Assembly (NCBI RefSeq): GCF_963678635.1
Contig: NC_087068.1
Span: forward strand, 31,932,318-31,996,317
Origin: Symsagittifera roscoffensis
Taxonomy: Eukaryota > Xenacoelomorpha > Acoela > Convolutidae
Length of the DNA stretch: 64,000 bases
Reading direction: 5' to 3'
Position numbers and translations under genes: made by a program. This document shows positions 33,752 to 46,800 of the stretch, one piece after another (positions within the stretch are counted from its first letter, which is position 1; each line of letters starts with the position of its first letter). The notes beneath the pieces were generated by a model that was not told where the DNA came from, did not search any database, and saw nothing but the letters and a program-made list of their open reading frames with translations.

Positions 33752-35596
33752 TTAAGCCTTCCTCTCTCTCTCTCTCTCTCTCCCCACACAATTGACCCTG
33801 ACCGAAAGCTTATTCAGAGTCAAAGTCTCGTAGATCACTCCCCCTGGGTTGACATAACTGGCCAGTGCCCCTGTATTCGACATGACAATCACTTCCGACA
33901 CACTGGCCAGTTTATCCCCACATTGGGAACAATAGAGGAATTCACACCTTCTCAGGAACTCTCGTTCTAATTTCAGTCGATGCAAGGCACAGCTGCTTTC
34001 AAGTAGTTTGTGCTTCACTCGGTTCGATAGAGGCAGAAAACTGGCAACAAGAAACGAGAAGTCACTCGGATCATCGTAAACCAACTTCGCCATACCACTT
34101 TCATTTTTAAATAACGAGCACAAAATGTTTCTAATTTGAGCCATCAAAGCGTAGACATTATTCGCTTCAATAATCCATGGGTGATATTTTGGAGAAATGG
34201 AGTATGGACTGTGTATGTGTTTAGAGTTCGAAAGGGTAAGGTATTGCAAAGAAAGGTGCCTGTCAATATCTTGGAACAAGTTATATTGCAGGTTGTTGTC
34301 CGGCAGAATCTGCACCCTTAGAGACTTCACACCATCGCCATGATAAGTGCCCAAGTATTCAAGCACGCGACACCTCTGCCGTCCTTCCGCTATGACCTTA
34401 AAATTATCCAGGTCATCTTCGGAAGACATCACAACTTCGGCTATGACAGCAATTTTTCCGACAGCTTCAGAGTGCACAAAGTTTCGAACTGATACTCGAT
34501 CCAAAAGGGGAAGTATAACAAATGTTTTGTCACCCGACAACACACGACGCAGAAGCGCCACGTCTGTCTGGCGATTGAAGTACATCGGCATCGACTGTTT
34601 AGGAAGCAAAACATGGGCAACCTGGCGCATGAAAGGGAGGACCAAAACATCCTTTTCCTCGTGCACTGTTCTCCCAGCTAATACTTCCATATCATCGCCT
34701 AAGTACTGGTGCCTATCCGGCAAACTCAGGTCAAAATTCATGCTTTGGATCTGGTCTGAAGATAGACCAGGGACATTTGCATCATCAATTTGTCGCACCC
34801 TCTCGCCAGGATGTCTGAAAGCACCTCGTCTAATATAGGTGAACAGATTTTGAAAACCTATGCCTCTACGACGTGTTTCTACGTACATGTTAGCACCAGT
34901 TCCCGTGAGCACAGCCAGTTCAGCCAGATTCGTAGCCATGATTCCGACTCCATTTGGACCCCCTTCCGCATTCTCGGCCTCTTCTCCCTCATCCTCATCT
35001 TCAGTGTTGGAATCCACCTCCTCGTTGTCTTCGTTGTAGTCCAGAATATCTTCATCGTCTTCTTCTGATTGGTCCATTACCATCACTTCTTGCTGCTCGT
35101 CTTCTGCGACTTGTGAAACAGAAACTGTACTGGCCTCAGAATGACGAGATGCTCTGGATATCTCATAAGGGAACTGAACTTCTTCTGATTCATTGTTCGA
35201 ACTTCTCACAACACTTGGACTACCAACACTGCTTGAGGGTGAATGGAATGAATAGCTTGTGCTGTTCGCCAGAGAAGAAGTTGCAGTACCTGGAGCGTTG
35301 ACTGAGGCTGTACTTTCTTCGTGACGCCCGAAAAATGTGCCAATTTGCGCAGAGGCTGTACCGGAATCATCAACTGGTTGCGTATGTGAAGAGCTATTTA
35401 GGGTGTTTACAGAGTTTGCCGTACCATCATAAACATTGTTGGAAAGGTTAATCGTGTTCGGTATTATGACCTCCTGGTATGATTGTCTGGTTTCATTTTG
35501 CGACAACTCAGAGTCGGATATGATGGATGAGATGGAGTCTTCGTAGTATGCGTCCTCCGCACTGTAAAAATTCTCATCTGAGTCTTGCTGGGACAT
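33752..35596 (-). pseudogene. CRBN: Cereblon large exon, copy A, truncated by LINE insertion
   Basis: This has the same coding sequence as copy B from ATG at 35596 through the LON domain and the first zinc pair CSQC. After residue 606 the frame enters the (CT)n tail of the antisense LINE, adds a few Arg-Glu residues and stops at 33752, giving 614 residues. It therefore lacks the tryptophan cage and second zinc pair and cannot bind CULT ligands. The severed 19 nt of exon and the splice donor survive at 30283-30265 on the far side of the LINE. Two substitutions differ from copy B: Pro for His in the VQF-x-YE motif and Gly for Val in the VNP-x-GV loop. Confidence 0.85.
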
Positions 35597-36720
35597 TATG
35601 ACATTTTTCAACTTGCCTTGATTTTAATCATTCTCAACCTAAAAAAATGAAACCATAAAATGCTCATCAGTGATCTCAAAACGGCATGCAGCGAGCAAAA
35701 AAACCGACAACGCCACTTTTATTACTCCGGGTCACTACAACAGCACTTTTATAAAAGATTCCGAGTCACTTTAGAGTGAGTAAAACTGTACCTGAATAAT
35801 GAATGACTTGACTATTGGAACTTTGTTTGCTGAACTCCCAAGCACCTTCGGATGGATGAAAACACTGTACAATTCACGCAATTGACGACGACTGTGTCAA
35901 GCTCTGCCCCTAACGTATTTTGCTCCACTCAATTTCATTCAGGCAGTCCACTCAAACACTTCGCTCCTTATAACTCAAACACGAAGTCCCGTAACGAATG
36001 AAGGGCGAAACAAGTGTGCTATTAAAATGTAATAAAAAGTGTGAGGGAAATGAGCGACGGATGAAATGTGTAAATGGCTTTAATTAAAATAAAGATTTTT
36101 TTCATTTGTAGAATATTTATCTTTCGAGTTACTACTGATCAGCCAAACTTTGATTAACCAGCTAGTCATAAAATCAAGATGAATAATATTAATAAGTAAG
36201 GCTTTTCCTAACTGAGTAGCGGATGAGTCATGACAACTGCCAGTGATAGTTATAGAATTTCGCCAACAGGTAAAATTCGTTACCTTTGTCTAACATACTG
36301 TAGACAACCTTAAAGAAGCGCCAAATTTTGCATTTGCGAACTTGCCGAGCTTTAAATAGCAAATTATTTCACCAGCTTTTTTTACTCAGCTTTGGTCTGC
36401 AATATTACCCAGATGCGAAGCGAAGTTCCAAAACATTTGTGAAGCAACATAGCATTGTAAGACAGCAGACAGAAACTGAGGAAAACCATAGGCCAAAAAA
36501 AAATATTTTTGAAAAACTAGATCTACAAAAAATTTACAAATTCGTCTCGATTGATGTTCAATCGAAACGAAAACATGTCAGGAAAAACAATACTGCCAGC
36601 CGTGTAAAAAAGCATCTAAAAATACTTACTCAGGGGCAACTAAGCCGAAAATACTTCGGTAGACACTATTTGAGCTAAAAACAGCATGTTGTCAGGGTAA
36701 AAATTGAGCTACAAAATTTT
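35597..36720. other. Upstream region of CRBN copy A
   Basis: Includes the probable 5'-UTR intron and promoter side of the copy-A exon, with no further gene. The same sequence sits at 51675-52798 in copy B. The plus-strand open frame at 36328-36678 is conserved in copy B only because the DNA is duplicated; it matches no family. Confidence 0.5.
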
Positions 36721-37552
36721 GAAAATCAAAATTTTTACGCCCCGTTCCTATTAAAACAAAAAAAACATTAAAATCTATTTTTCAGTTTGAACCACGCAAT
36801 CTAAGGTAACTAAGTTGATATAACATCAGCCGAACCCACTTAAGCTTAAAAAAACTAAGCACAGATTAAGAGTCTCATGTCCTCGCATCTGCACTATAGT
36901 CGCTTGAAAATACTCAAACACTAGCCACCGAAAAGTCGACAGAACAGATGCTATCAAACTGCCACTGGTACGTTTATATGCGCGTGGGTTAGAAATCTTT
37001 TTTTTTGTTATTTAACACTGCTCACTAGCTCACTTGAGTAAATATTTAAGCCTCGTTCCTCTTCAAACACAAAAGCATAACAACCTATTTTTCATTTTGA
37101 ACGACGCAATCTAAGGTAACTAAGTTAATATAACATCAGCCGAACCCACTTAAGCTAAAAAAAACTAAGCACAAATTAAAAGTCTCATGTCCTCGCATCT
37201 GCACTATTGCCGCTTGAAAATACTCAAACACAAGCCACCGAAAAGTCGACAGAACAGATGCTATCAAACTGCCACTGGTACGTTTATATGCGGATGGGTT
37301 AGAATTCTTTTTTTTTTGTTATTTAACACTGCTCACTAGCTCACTTGAGTAAATATTTAAGCCTCGTTACTCTTCAAACACAGAAGCATAACAATCTATC
37401 TTTCATTTTGAACGACGCAATCTAAGGTAACTAAGTTGATATAACATCAGCCGAACCCACTTAAGCTAAAAAAAACTAAGCACAAATTAAAAGTCTCATG
37501 TCCTCGCATCTGCACTATTGCCGCTTGAAAATACTCAAACACAAGCCAAAAA
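36720..37552 (-). repeat. 310-bp tandem array with tRNA-Lys-like arm (copy A, about 2.7 units)
   Basis: Units repeat at 36798, 37108 and 37419 (anchor CAATCTAAGGTAACTAAGTT). On the minus strand a 17-nt stretch, CATGAGACTCTTAATCT (36879-36863), equals the anticodon arm of animal tRNA-Lys(CUU). It is followed about 25 nt later by GTGGGTTCGG, a B-box start. This marks a tRNA-Lys-derived SINE monomer that has become a satellite. The third unit is cut at the duplication junction. Confidence 0.8.
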
Positions 37553-39673
37553 AAACATGCCTCAATTTATAGAGCAGTCTATGGAGCAGTAATAACATGA
37601 AAAATAAAATGAAATAAAAATGAAATTATCACCCCACACGCCATAGTAAGTAGAAAGTGATAAATTTCGCTTCTAGTAACAAATCAATTATGGCAAATAA
37701 GCTTCCTTTGACAAATTAGGAACGATTTCTATGACGGATTAAATCTCCGCTTCCGCGTTAATAGCGCGAAATACATCGCGCGTTAATTGTCCCAAATTGG
37801 CCAAAATGGCAATTTTCAAACCCCCATAACTTTACGAAAATTGATCAGAGATAAAATATTTTTCCAAATTTAAGCTCAAGACACCAATACCTTTTGAATG
37901 ATATAAAAGAATCCCGTCAAAAATTGCGAGTTAAAAAGTCGAAATTTGTCTGAAAATAGCCACCCGAGCTTAAATATTCCGTTACTTTCGGTACGAAAGC
38001 CGGAACAATAATACTATGTTAAAATCCTTGGCATTGGCTGTACTTAATAGTTGGTTATTGATCAAAATGAACACTTTCAAAATGAACACATTTTATCGCA
38101 ACAATATTTGCGACTTAGGTTCGAAAAAAAGATAGTGTATACTTATAACACAAGCACTGCTTGTGAAAAATAAGACTGCTTGCTCGCATTATTCGCTCGA
38201 AATAAGACGAAAATAAAAAAATCAATTTTTCTCGACACTGAAAATTTTTTTTAATGTGGTTCGAATCACAACTGTAAGGGCTTTTATATGATATATCACT
38301 CACCCAGTCCGATAATTATCTACAGTACCAAATTTTGCGTAGAAAACAAAAAAAAAACTAAAAAACACTGACGTACAAGTTTGAATTTTGAAACAAGCGA
38401 AGCGGAGCTTCGCACCACTTGCGATACAACACAAACATAAAAAAACAAACGTCAAAAAATTGTTGAAAAAACTAGGTGAACCAAAATTTCTTATGCCTCG
38501 ATACAAAGCAGCAAAGAACCCAGCTAAAGCCGGAGGTACATGCTTGATATTGATCGAATTTGCTATACTGATGCGGCACGAAAAATGTGATTTCAACAAT
38601 TGGACTTTGCCCAAAATCTTAGTTGTTTCTCTACTAAAATAAGTAAGAATAGAAACATTTTATGAAAATCAATTTTCCCAGGGAGATAATGTTTCTCTTG
38701 CAAAAAATTAAGAAGTCGCCGATTCTGCAGAAACAATTATCGCAACCGATTCTTTCATTTGAACTTTTCCTTTCAGATTTGACTGTAAATTTTAAGAAAA
38801 TTCAAAGTTTCTAAAAAACGGTCAAATGACTTTACAAAATCCTTATTTTCTTCAGCAAACAGTAAGCTGTGGCCACTTGAGCAGAGAAAACTCCCAAAAC
38901 CGGGTTTCTCGATTAAACACAATCTGAGAATTTGCACGGTAGCTTTCGCGTAAAGTCAAAAGTTTCCAAAAACTGTCAAACTTTCAAAACTTTGAGTTGT
39001 TGGAAGGCCATAACGTGTTTCTGAAATAAACTGGGCATAGTAATTTATAACGGTAGTCTCTCAACAACCGGTTGTTTTGGTTAAACGTATGATATCAGGT
39101 TTGGCAGAATAGTTAGCGAAAAAGTCCAAAAAACGGTCAACAAATCAAAAATTTGACATTTCCGCAAACCATAGCTTTTTGTGTGAAAAAATGTGCGTAG
39201 CCGCTTATGCATAAAGGATTCACGCAACCTTCAATTTCGATTCAACCCAAAATCTCAGATTTGGGAGAGAGGTTCTCGAGAAAAGACAAAAACTTTCAAA
39301 AACGATCAAAATGAAAAACTTGACTTTTCCGAGGGGCATACTTTTCAGTGTCAGAAAAAATTGGTCGTAGTCTCATAACCAAAAGAGCTTCCCTCAACTT
39401 GCTCTTTGAATTTAACCCTAAATATCAGATATTGCAGGGTAGTTTTCAAAAATCTTCAAAATTTTTGAAAAACGGTCAAAAAATCAATAATTAGACTTTT
39501 CCGAGGGCGATAACTTTATGTGTAAAAACTTTGTGAAAGGCCGCTAATGCAGGCTAGCTTTTACTACCTGTTATCTCCATGGAATCCACAATATCAGATT
39601 TGAGAGACTAATTTTTGAGAAAATTCAAAAAGGATCACAACGGTCAAAAAAATGACTATTTCGAGGCAAAATT

Positions 39674-42600
39674 TTAGCCTAATTGTTGTGATAAACTTAT
39701 CAAATAGGTTTCAGATGGATGAAACGAGTAAGGCCACACCGAGGGCCACAAACAATACCGGTCATGGTTGCATTGACGAGCCGCTATGGCGAAGGGTGCC
39801 CCTCTCAATTCTTCAAATGGCGTTCACTCGAACCTCCTCTGGCCACCCCCAAGTGCTGGTGAAGTGGAACTCTGGCAAACAACACTGGTCCAACATCCGA
39901 CATGTGACAGTACGAGATGACGGATCGGGATTCTGGAAGAAAGAAGAAAGGATCCAAGCCCACCGGCTTGATCGAGGAACGACCACCCGACAAGCAACGA
40001 GCACAGTGGTTTGACTCAAACTTTCAGCCGCATGGCAATCTCACCTGCCCCAGATTCCGGTTTGGACTTTCATAACTCTTGTGTTGGTGCTAATTCCGAT
40101 GCAAATGCCAATGCTGTTCATATTGGTGCTACTTGTTCTGTCTGTTTACAGTGTGTCACTTTGTGTTCTACCGGTAAAGTCAAAGTTCACAAGGTTCACT
40201 ACTCCAGGTGCGACGGGTTGGGTCTTGTACCGAAACTCAGCAGTTCTCAGCCCAGTCTGCCTTTTCTGTCCGACATTCACAAGTTTTCCATTCCCACTCG
40301 GAAGCACGTACCTGTCTCTTGCCGCAACCTTTGGGCCAATGTGTCTCATTCTTTCGAGAAACTGAAACGTGCGCCCGGTGTTATTGACAACTGGATCGAA
40401 GTTTTCATTCTGAGTCAGTGTGTTCTTCGCTCACCCCCGCGGGGCGGTTCCAGGCATCTTAGGTACGAGGAAGCCAACGCGCAAAAGACGTCTTCACAGA
40501 TGGTTAGACGGGGATGTGGCTCAGCTCTGGCACGAAGCAACAGCCAGTCTTAAAGGCTCTAGCAGCCCAGTTGCTAACAGTGAGACCGACATCAAGCGGG
40601 CACGCCAACTCGGACATGATGTCAGCTGTAGAAAGGCTCTTGCCGCCTTGCGTCCTGAGAGTCTTTCCTTCGAAGACTCCGCTCTTTCTGTTCTGAGAGA
40701 AGCACCGTCTTCCTACGGTTGTCAACATTCCCGATAGCGCTGATGAGACACCGCCTTGTGTCATTAGCCAAACGACGTTTCTGGAGTGCGTCAGAAGTTT
40801 TCCCAGAGACTCCACGGCTGGTGTTTCTAAGCTGTACGCTTCTCAATGTTTTTAAGTGTCCTTGCCCAGTGTATGGTGACCGCGCAGCGTCTTCTATTCT
40901 TGACATTGTTAACCTTCTCGCTCACAGAGAAGCTCTCCCGAAGTTGCCCCTCCTTGTGCGGTGCCAGCCTTCTTTCCCTGAAGAAAAAAGACGGCGGCAT
41001 TGCCGTTGAAAAACTCTTGAGACGGCTTGTTTCCAAGTGTATTTGTCGCCTTTCCAGTGCTAAAGCGGCCACTCTTCTGGTTCCCCTGCAGGTTGGGGTA
41101 GACATTTCAGGAGGTTGCTAAGCCGTGTCGCATGCTCTCAACGGTCAGGTCAGCTCCCTCAACGTCTCCACCGACCTCGCCGTTCTCCAATTCGACCTGG
41201 AGAACGCCTTCAACAGTTTGAATAGGTCAGCCTTCTTTACCGGGTGGCTGAACTGTTTCGGGAACTGCTTCCTTGGATCAAATTTTGCAACAGCCAGCCG
41301 TCTTGGCTAAGTGTGGTGATTTTCTCATGCTCTCCGCTTGTGGTGTTCAACAGGGCGACCCCCCTCGCCCCGCTTCTTTTTGCCATTACCATCCAGCCGA
41401 TCATTGAGTCGCTGAAGTCCCAGTTCCCTAAGCTCCTCTGCAACGTCTGGTACCTCAACGACGGCTCGCTTGTGGCTAAAGTGAACGTACTCGCTCAGGC
41501 CTTTACCTTCATTTGTTCTTCATGTCTAGTATTGGTCCTCAGGTCAGCGTTGAGAAATGTGAGTTGTGGTCCCCCAACCCTGAGTTGGATACCAGTCTTC
41601 TCCCGCCGGAAATCACTGTCCAAAAGCTTGGCTTGAAGAACCTCGGCGCTCCAGTTTCCGGCAACCATGATTTTGTTCAGCGGATGTTTTCCAGGCGTGT
41701 CGAGATGGGCAAGGAACTCATGGAGTCTAACCGCTTGCTCGAAGACCCCCAGTTGGAGCTTCAACTTCTTCGCAGCTGCGCTGCACTTCCGAAGATCATC
41801 TTCAGCCTTCGGACCTGCGAACCCAGTTCCGTCTACTCGCCCCTCTCAGATTTCGACAGCGTTGTTCACAGTGCTTTTGAGGCAAAAACCGGCTCCGTTG
41901 TTTTCGAGTCAACATTTGCAGTCTTCACTGCCAGTTTCGAAGGGAGGCATTGGGCTGCCCATCGCCTCCAAGCTCTGCCATGCCGCGTTTCTAGGCAGTT
42001 ATGTCGACACCAAGACCCTCGCTGACCAGATCATGAACAACTCGTCCCAGCAAGCCCCCATCTCTGAGCAAAACTGTCTCCGTCCTCCAAGGCCACGAAC
42101 CAACTATTCAGCCTGTCCCGTTCGCCCCTAAAGCTCAAACCAAGCTCACCGACATCGTCAATAGCTCCAGCTGGCGCGAGTGTCTTGCTACCACGGAACG
42201 GGAAAAAGGCGAGTTGTTGTCCTGCTCTCTGGCCAGTAGCGGCGACTGGCTTTAGGCACTCCCTTTGAAGGCCTCGGTCTCTCCTTGTCTGACGCTGAGA
42301 TCAGAGTCGCCTTGAGTTTTCGACTAGGCATACCTCTGTTAAGCGGACGTCCTCATGCCTTGAGTGCTCCAAGAGCTTGGATGTCTTCGGCGACCACGCC
42401 CTCGTCTGTTCCTCCGGTGGTGACCGCATCCACCGTCAGGACCGTTTACGCGACGCTTTAAAACCTTGCCTCCAAAGCCGCCCTTTCTCCAGTCCTTGAG
42501 AAAGCCCATCTCACAGAATCGCATTCTTGTCCAGGTGATATTTTCCTACCTTGCTGGTCATCCCGCCGCTCTGGAAGTCTCTGTTATAATTTCCCAGCAG

Positions 42601-43026
42601 CCTGCCACCCTCTCTCATGCTGTAACTTCTGCCGGTTACTGACGACCGAAAGATTGCCAAGCATGCCTCAGCCTGCAATGAGGTAGGTGTCGCTTTCATT
42701 CCTCTATCCGCTGAAGCTCTCGGTGGCTGGTCCCCCTTGGCCGCCAAGAACCTCTGCGGAGTCGCCTCTAGGGCTGCCTTCCAATCCGCCAACCGTGACC
42801 AGCTGCTAGCTGCTAAGTACCTTTTACAGCAGCTGTCCGTCATTTTGCAAAAAGGTAATGCGACGTTACTGATGGCCAGGTAATGGTGTTAACGGTCTAA
42901 CTCCTCACTACCCACTCACTATTTTCTCACTTGAATTTTGTTAAAATTTGCTAAATTGTGCAGTTATACAATTTCTCGGGTCACTGATCTATACAACTTT
43001 GGATACCTGATACTTGTTTCGAATTT
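39674..43026 (+). mobile_element. Non-LTR retrotransposon of restriction-like-endonuclease type, decayed (copy B)
   Basis: This is the duplicate of 18288-21640, offset 21386, with the same leader (39674-39707), frameshifts and YLND box. Copy B has TGG where copy A has the TGA nonsense codon, so the small ORF is open. Other differences are isolated base changes (for example TGCTTGCTTGG versus TGCTTCCTTGG near 41270). Confidence 0.82.
39715..40014 (+). CDS. Small retrotransposon ORF, open in copy B (99 codons)
   Basis: ATG lies 7 nt behind the shared 34-nt leader. The frame runs to TGA at 40012-40014. The product is basic and contains SGHPQVLVKWNSGKQHW and GFWKKEERIQAHR. No domain is recognised. 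It sits directly before the zinc-finger region of the polymerase ORF. It may be an ORF1 remnant rather than an expressed gene. Confidence 0.4.
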   Translation: MDETSKATPRATNNTGHGCIDEPLWRRVPLSILQMAFTRTSSGHPQVLVKWNSGKQHWSNIRHVTVRDDGSGFWKKEERIQAHRLDRGTTTRQATSTVV

Positions 43027-43546
43027 ATTCCGAGGTCCATAACTTTAAGTGTACAAAATCTCGGCATAACTGCTTATAAAGGGAGCTTTTCAAAACTTTT
43101 CTATTCATTGAAACGAAATAAGTCAGATTTGAAACGAAATAAGTCAGATTTGAAAGAGAAGTTTTCGAGAAAACGAAAAAAATATATAGGTCAAATATTC
43201 CCCCACGGGCTTTTTCGAAGGAGTCAAGTTAAAAAAAACTCTAGGGGAGTATGCAAGTAAGCAGGTAAGTAGGCAGCCTTTCAAATGATAACCCTTTGCT
43301 AAAATCAGTAGAGGTTTGAGAAAACTAAAAATTTTTCAATAAGGTTGAAGTAAACTTCTATAACGAAAACAAAAATTTCAACGAACCGATTTGTAAACAT
43401 ACAATCAACTTGAAAAAAGCTGAGAAGAGGAATAAAATTGTGTTTCCCTTGATAAAAATTAAAGTTAAGTCATTAAGTCGATAAAAAATAGTCCGAAATA
43501 ATTGGGCGGAGGAATTGTTTAGCGAGAGAACGAAATACAAAGTCAA

Positions 43547-46500
43547 GGTTAGTGAAATTACATATTGTAGGAGTTAAAACAACACAAACAGCAAAATTCC
43601 GAAAAAAATGGTAGCAGCAAAAAAACGATTCTTGGATGCGGCAACTTAGCCGGAAAAAAAAAATCAGCAGACAAATAATAGGCCGAAAGGTTTTTGAACA
43701 GGAAAACTTACCGTTTGAGTAAAACAGGTCGTAGTCAGATTTCAACTCAGGACCTTTGTCGTCCACGGCATACTCGTCGCCTCCAAGCTAAGTTGGCTGG
43801 AGACGCATAGAAGTTTGAATTAATTATGAGCCAAAATGCAAGTGATTCTGTTAAACAAGTTGTTAACCCGAAAAAAATTATAAATTCTTGTTTGATAACG
43901 TTTGCTTATCGAGAGCATGTCAAGGAAAACAATCTTCTCCATTGAAAAAAAGCATTCAAGAGCATTTACCGTACTTTGTCAACTTAAGTATGGGGGTTAA
44001 ATCAATTTGGAAGAAAGCATAGCTTCAAAAAAATTCGACCTACGTAAAGACGACAGAAATCGACAGAAGGACAATAGCTTGAAAAAACACAAAATGTAGT
44101 TTGCTAAAAATAATAAAACAGGTCCCTGACGGACTCCAACAACAACCCTTTGCGATATCAAGGTTTATCTTTACTCCAGATGCGCCGGATGATTGATTGA
44201 ATTTGAACTTAAAAGAACCAAGCGCTAACAAAGCCGAAAATGTCTGAGCAGAAACCTTTCACACCGAAAAAAAATTTAATTCTAAGTTCCTTTTCCCCTG
44301 AGAACACACGCACGCAACCAAAACTTTTTTAGATCCCCAATCGATGCAACAGGATCTCACTAGGTCAAAATAAATCAAACCGAAACATACTAAGCCGATA
44401 AAAAAGTCAAAATATGAAAGAAAAAAAGTTTTCACATATCGAGTTAGTAAAGGGCGGAGGAGATGTTTAACGAAACACAGAAAAAAAAGTAAAGGGCGAG
44501 CTAGTAAAGGGCGGAGGAATTGTTTAGCGAAACACAGAAAAAAACTAAGAACGAAATACGAAGTCAAGGTTAGTAAAATTACATATTGTAGGAGTTAAAA
44601 CAACACAAACAGCAAAATTCCGAAAAAAATGGTAGCAGCAAAAAAACGATTCTTGGATGCGGCAACTACGCCGAAAAAAAATCAGCAGACAAATAATAGG
44701 CCGAAAGACTTGAACAGGAAAACTTACCGTTTGAGAAAAAAAGGTCGTAGTCAGATTTCAACTCAGGACCTTGTCGTCCACGGCATACTCGTCGCCTCCA
44801 GGCTAAGTTGGCTGGAAACACATAGAAATTTGAATTAATTATGAGCCAAAATGCAAGTGATTCTGTTGAACAAGTTGTTAACCCGAAAAAAGTATAAACT
44901 CTTGTTTGATAACGTTTGCTTATCGAGAGCATGTCAAGGAAAACAATCTTCTCCATTGAAAAAAAAGCATTCAAGAGCATTTACCGTACTTTGTCAACTT
45001 AAGTATGGGGGTTAAATCAATTTGGAAGAAAGCTTAAGCTTCAAAAAAATTCGACCTACGTAAAAACGACAGAAATCGACAGAAGGACGATCGCTTGAAA
45101 AAGCACAAACTGTAGTTTGCTAAAAAAAAACAGGTCCCTGACGGATTCCAACTACAACCCTTTGCGAAATCAAGGTTTATCTCTACTCCAGATGCGCCGG
45201 ATGATTGATTGAATTTGAACTTAAAAGAACCAAGCGCTAACAAAGCCGAAAATGTCTGAGCAGAAACCTTTCACACCGAAAAAAATTTAATTTTAAGTTC
45301 CTTTTCCCCTGAGAACACACGCACGCAACCAAAACTTTTTTAGATCCCCAATCGATGCAACAGGATCTCACTAGGTCAAAATAAATCAAACCGAAACATA
45401 CTAAGCCGATAAAAAAGTCAAAATATGAAACAAAAAAAGTTTTCACATATCGAGCTAGTAAAGGGCGGAAGAATTGTTTAGCGAAACACAGAAAAAAACT
45501 AAGAACGAAATACGAAGTCAAGGTTAGTAAAATTACATATTGTAGGAGTTAAAACAACACAAACAGCAAAATTCCGGAAAAAAAATGGTAGCAGCAAAAA
45601 AACGATTCTTGGATGCGGCAACTAAGCCGAAAAAAAATCAGCAGACAAATAATAGGCCGAAAGACTTGAACAGGAAAACTTACCGTTTGAGAAAAACAGG
45701 TCGTAGTCAGATTTGAACTCAGGACCTTTGTCGTCCACGGCATACTCGTCCCCTCCAGGCTAAGTTGGCTGGAGACACATAGAATTTTGAATTAATTATG
45801 AGCCAAAATGCAAGTGATTCTGTTAAACAAGTTGTTAACCCGAAAAAAGTATAAATTCTTGTTTGATAACGTTTGCTTATCGAGAGCATGTCAAGGAAAA
45901 CAATCTTCTCCGTTGAAAAAAAGCAATCAAGAGCATTTACCGTACTTTGTCAACTTAAGTATGGGGGTTAAATCAATTTGGAAGAAAGCTTAAGCTTCAA
46001 AAAAATTCGACCTACGTAAAGACGACAGAAATCGACAGAAGGACGATAGCTTGAAAAAGCACAAACTGTAGTTTGCTAAAAAAAAAACAGGTCCCTGACG
46101 GATTCCAACTACAACCCTTTGCGAAATCAAGGTTTATCTCTACTCCAGATGCGCCGGATGATTGATTGAATTTGAACTTAAAAGAAACAAGCGCTAAGAA
46201 AGCCGAAAATGCCTGAGCAGAAACCTTTCACACCGAAAAAAAAGCTCCTTTTCCCCTGAGAACACACGCACGCTACCAAAACTTTTTAAGATCCCCAATC
46301 GATGCAATAGGATCTCACTAGGTCAAAATAAATCAAACCGAAACATACTAAGCCGATAAAAAAGTCAAAATATGAAAGAAAAAAAGTTTTCACATATCGA
46401 GCTAGTAAAAATAAAACCAATGTAGGAAACCAATTTCGATTCGGCCGCAATTTTAAAACGCTAAAACACTTAAAGCAATTATAGTGAAAATTGTTTGCAG

Positions 46501-46550
46501 CAAAAAAACTACTCTTAGATGCGGCAACTAAGCCAAAAAAAACATAAGCA
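43547..46550 (-). repeat. Tandem SINE-derived array, three copies (copy B)
   Basis: The same array as 22161-27130, with anchors at 43547, 44568 and 45522. It is one 1969-bp dimer shorter than copy A, as expected for unequal exchange within a tandem array. Confidence 0.88.
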
Positions 46551-46608
46551 GACAAATTATAGGCCGAAGCTTATTTAACCAGAATATTTACCGTTTGAAA
46601 ATGAAAAA

Positions 46609-46800
46609 CAGGTTCTGGTCAGATTCGAACCCTGGACCATTGCTGTCCCAGACGTATTCCTTACCTCCAGGCTAAGTGTGCAGGTGACACATAAAAATGT
46701 CAAACCAATACTAACCAAGGTACTACCAAGAGTCCGGATGAGTCCTGTGAACAAAGTTTTTACGGGAAAAAGGCTAGTACCCGTTTGCAATACCCTTGCT
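46609..46800 (-). repeat. SINE with well-preserved tRNA-like head (copy B)
   Basis: The duplicate of 27191-27380, offset 19418, with the same A and B boxes. Confidence 0.7.

Larger units (their letters stand above)
30284..33782 (+). mobile_element. CR1/L2-like LINE with intact ORF2, inserted in CRBN exon
   Basis: Comparison with copy B gives the ends precisely. The empty site reads GAGGTC-GA-CCCACACAATTG; in copy A the LINE starts after GAGGTC (30283), and the CRBN exon resumes at CCCACACAATTG (33783). Two bases are missing and no target duplication is visible. The 5' end is truncated inside ORF1. The 3' end has a small hairpin (ACTCCC/GGGGT, 33735-33748) and a (CT)n tail at 33761-33782. ORF1 remnant, a UGA and a full ORF2 follow one another in one frame. 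Absence from copy B and the intact ORF2 show it is young. Confidence 0.93.
16166..37552. repeat. Segmental tandem duplication, copy A (21.4 kb)
   Basis: From the word ACATGCCTCAATTTATAGAG onward this sequence is repeated at 37557 with a constant offset of 21386, then 19418, 19593 and 16078 as indels accumulate. Differences from copy B: A has one extra 1969-bp SINE dimer, lacks about 174 bp near 27608, and carries the 3.5-kb LINE at 30284-33782. Point differences are few. The junction with copy B falls in a 310-bp repeat at an A-rich tract (CAAGCC then poly-A) near 37548-37556. Confidence 0.93.

Noticed and set aside
33787-35300. Plus-strand open frames opposite CRBN exon copy A (also 49860-51380)
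   Set aside because: They are antisense shadows of the CRBN coding sequence and match no family.
36328-36678. 116-codon plus-strand open frame conserved at 52406-52756
   Set aside because: The conservation is explained by the segmental duplication; both copies are near identical in non-coding parts too.
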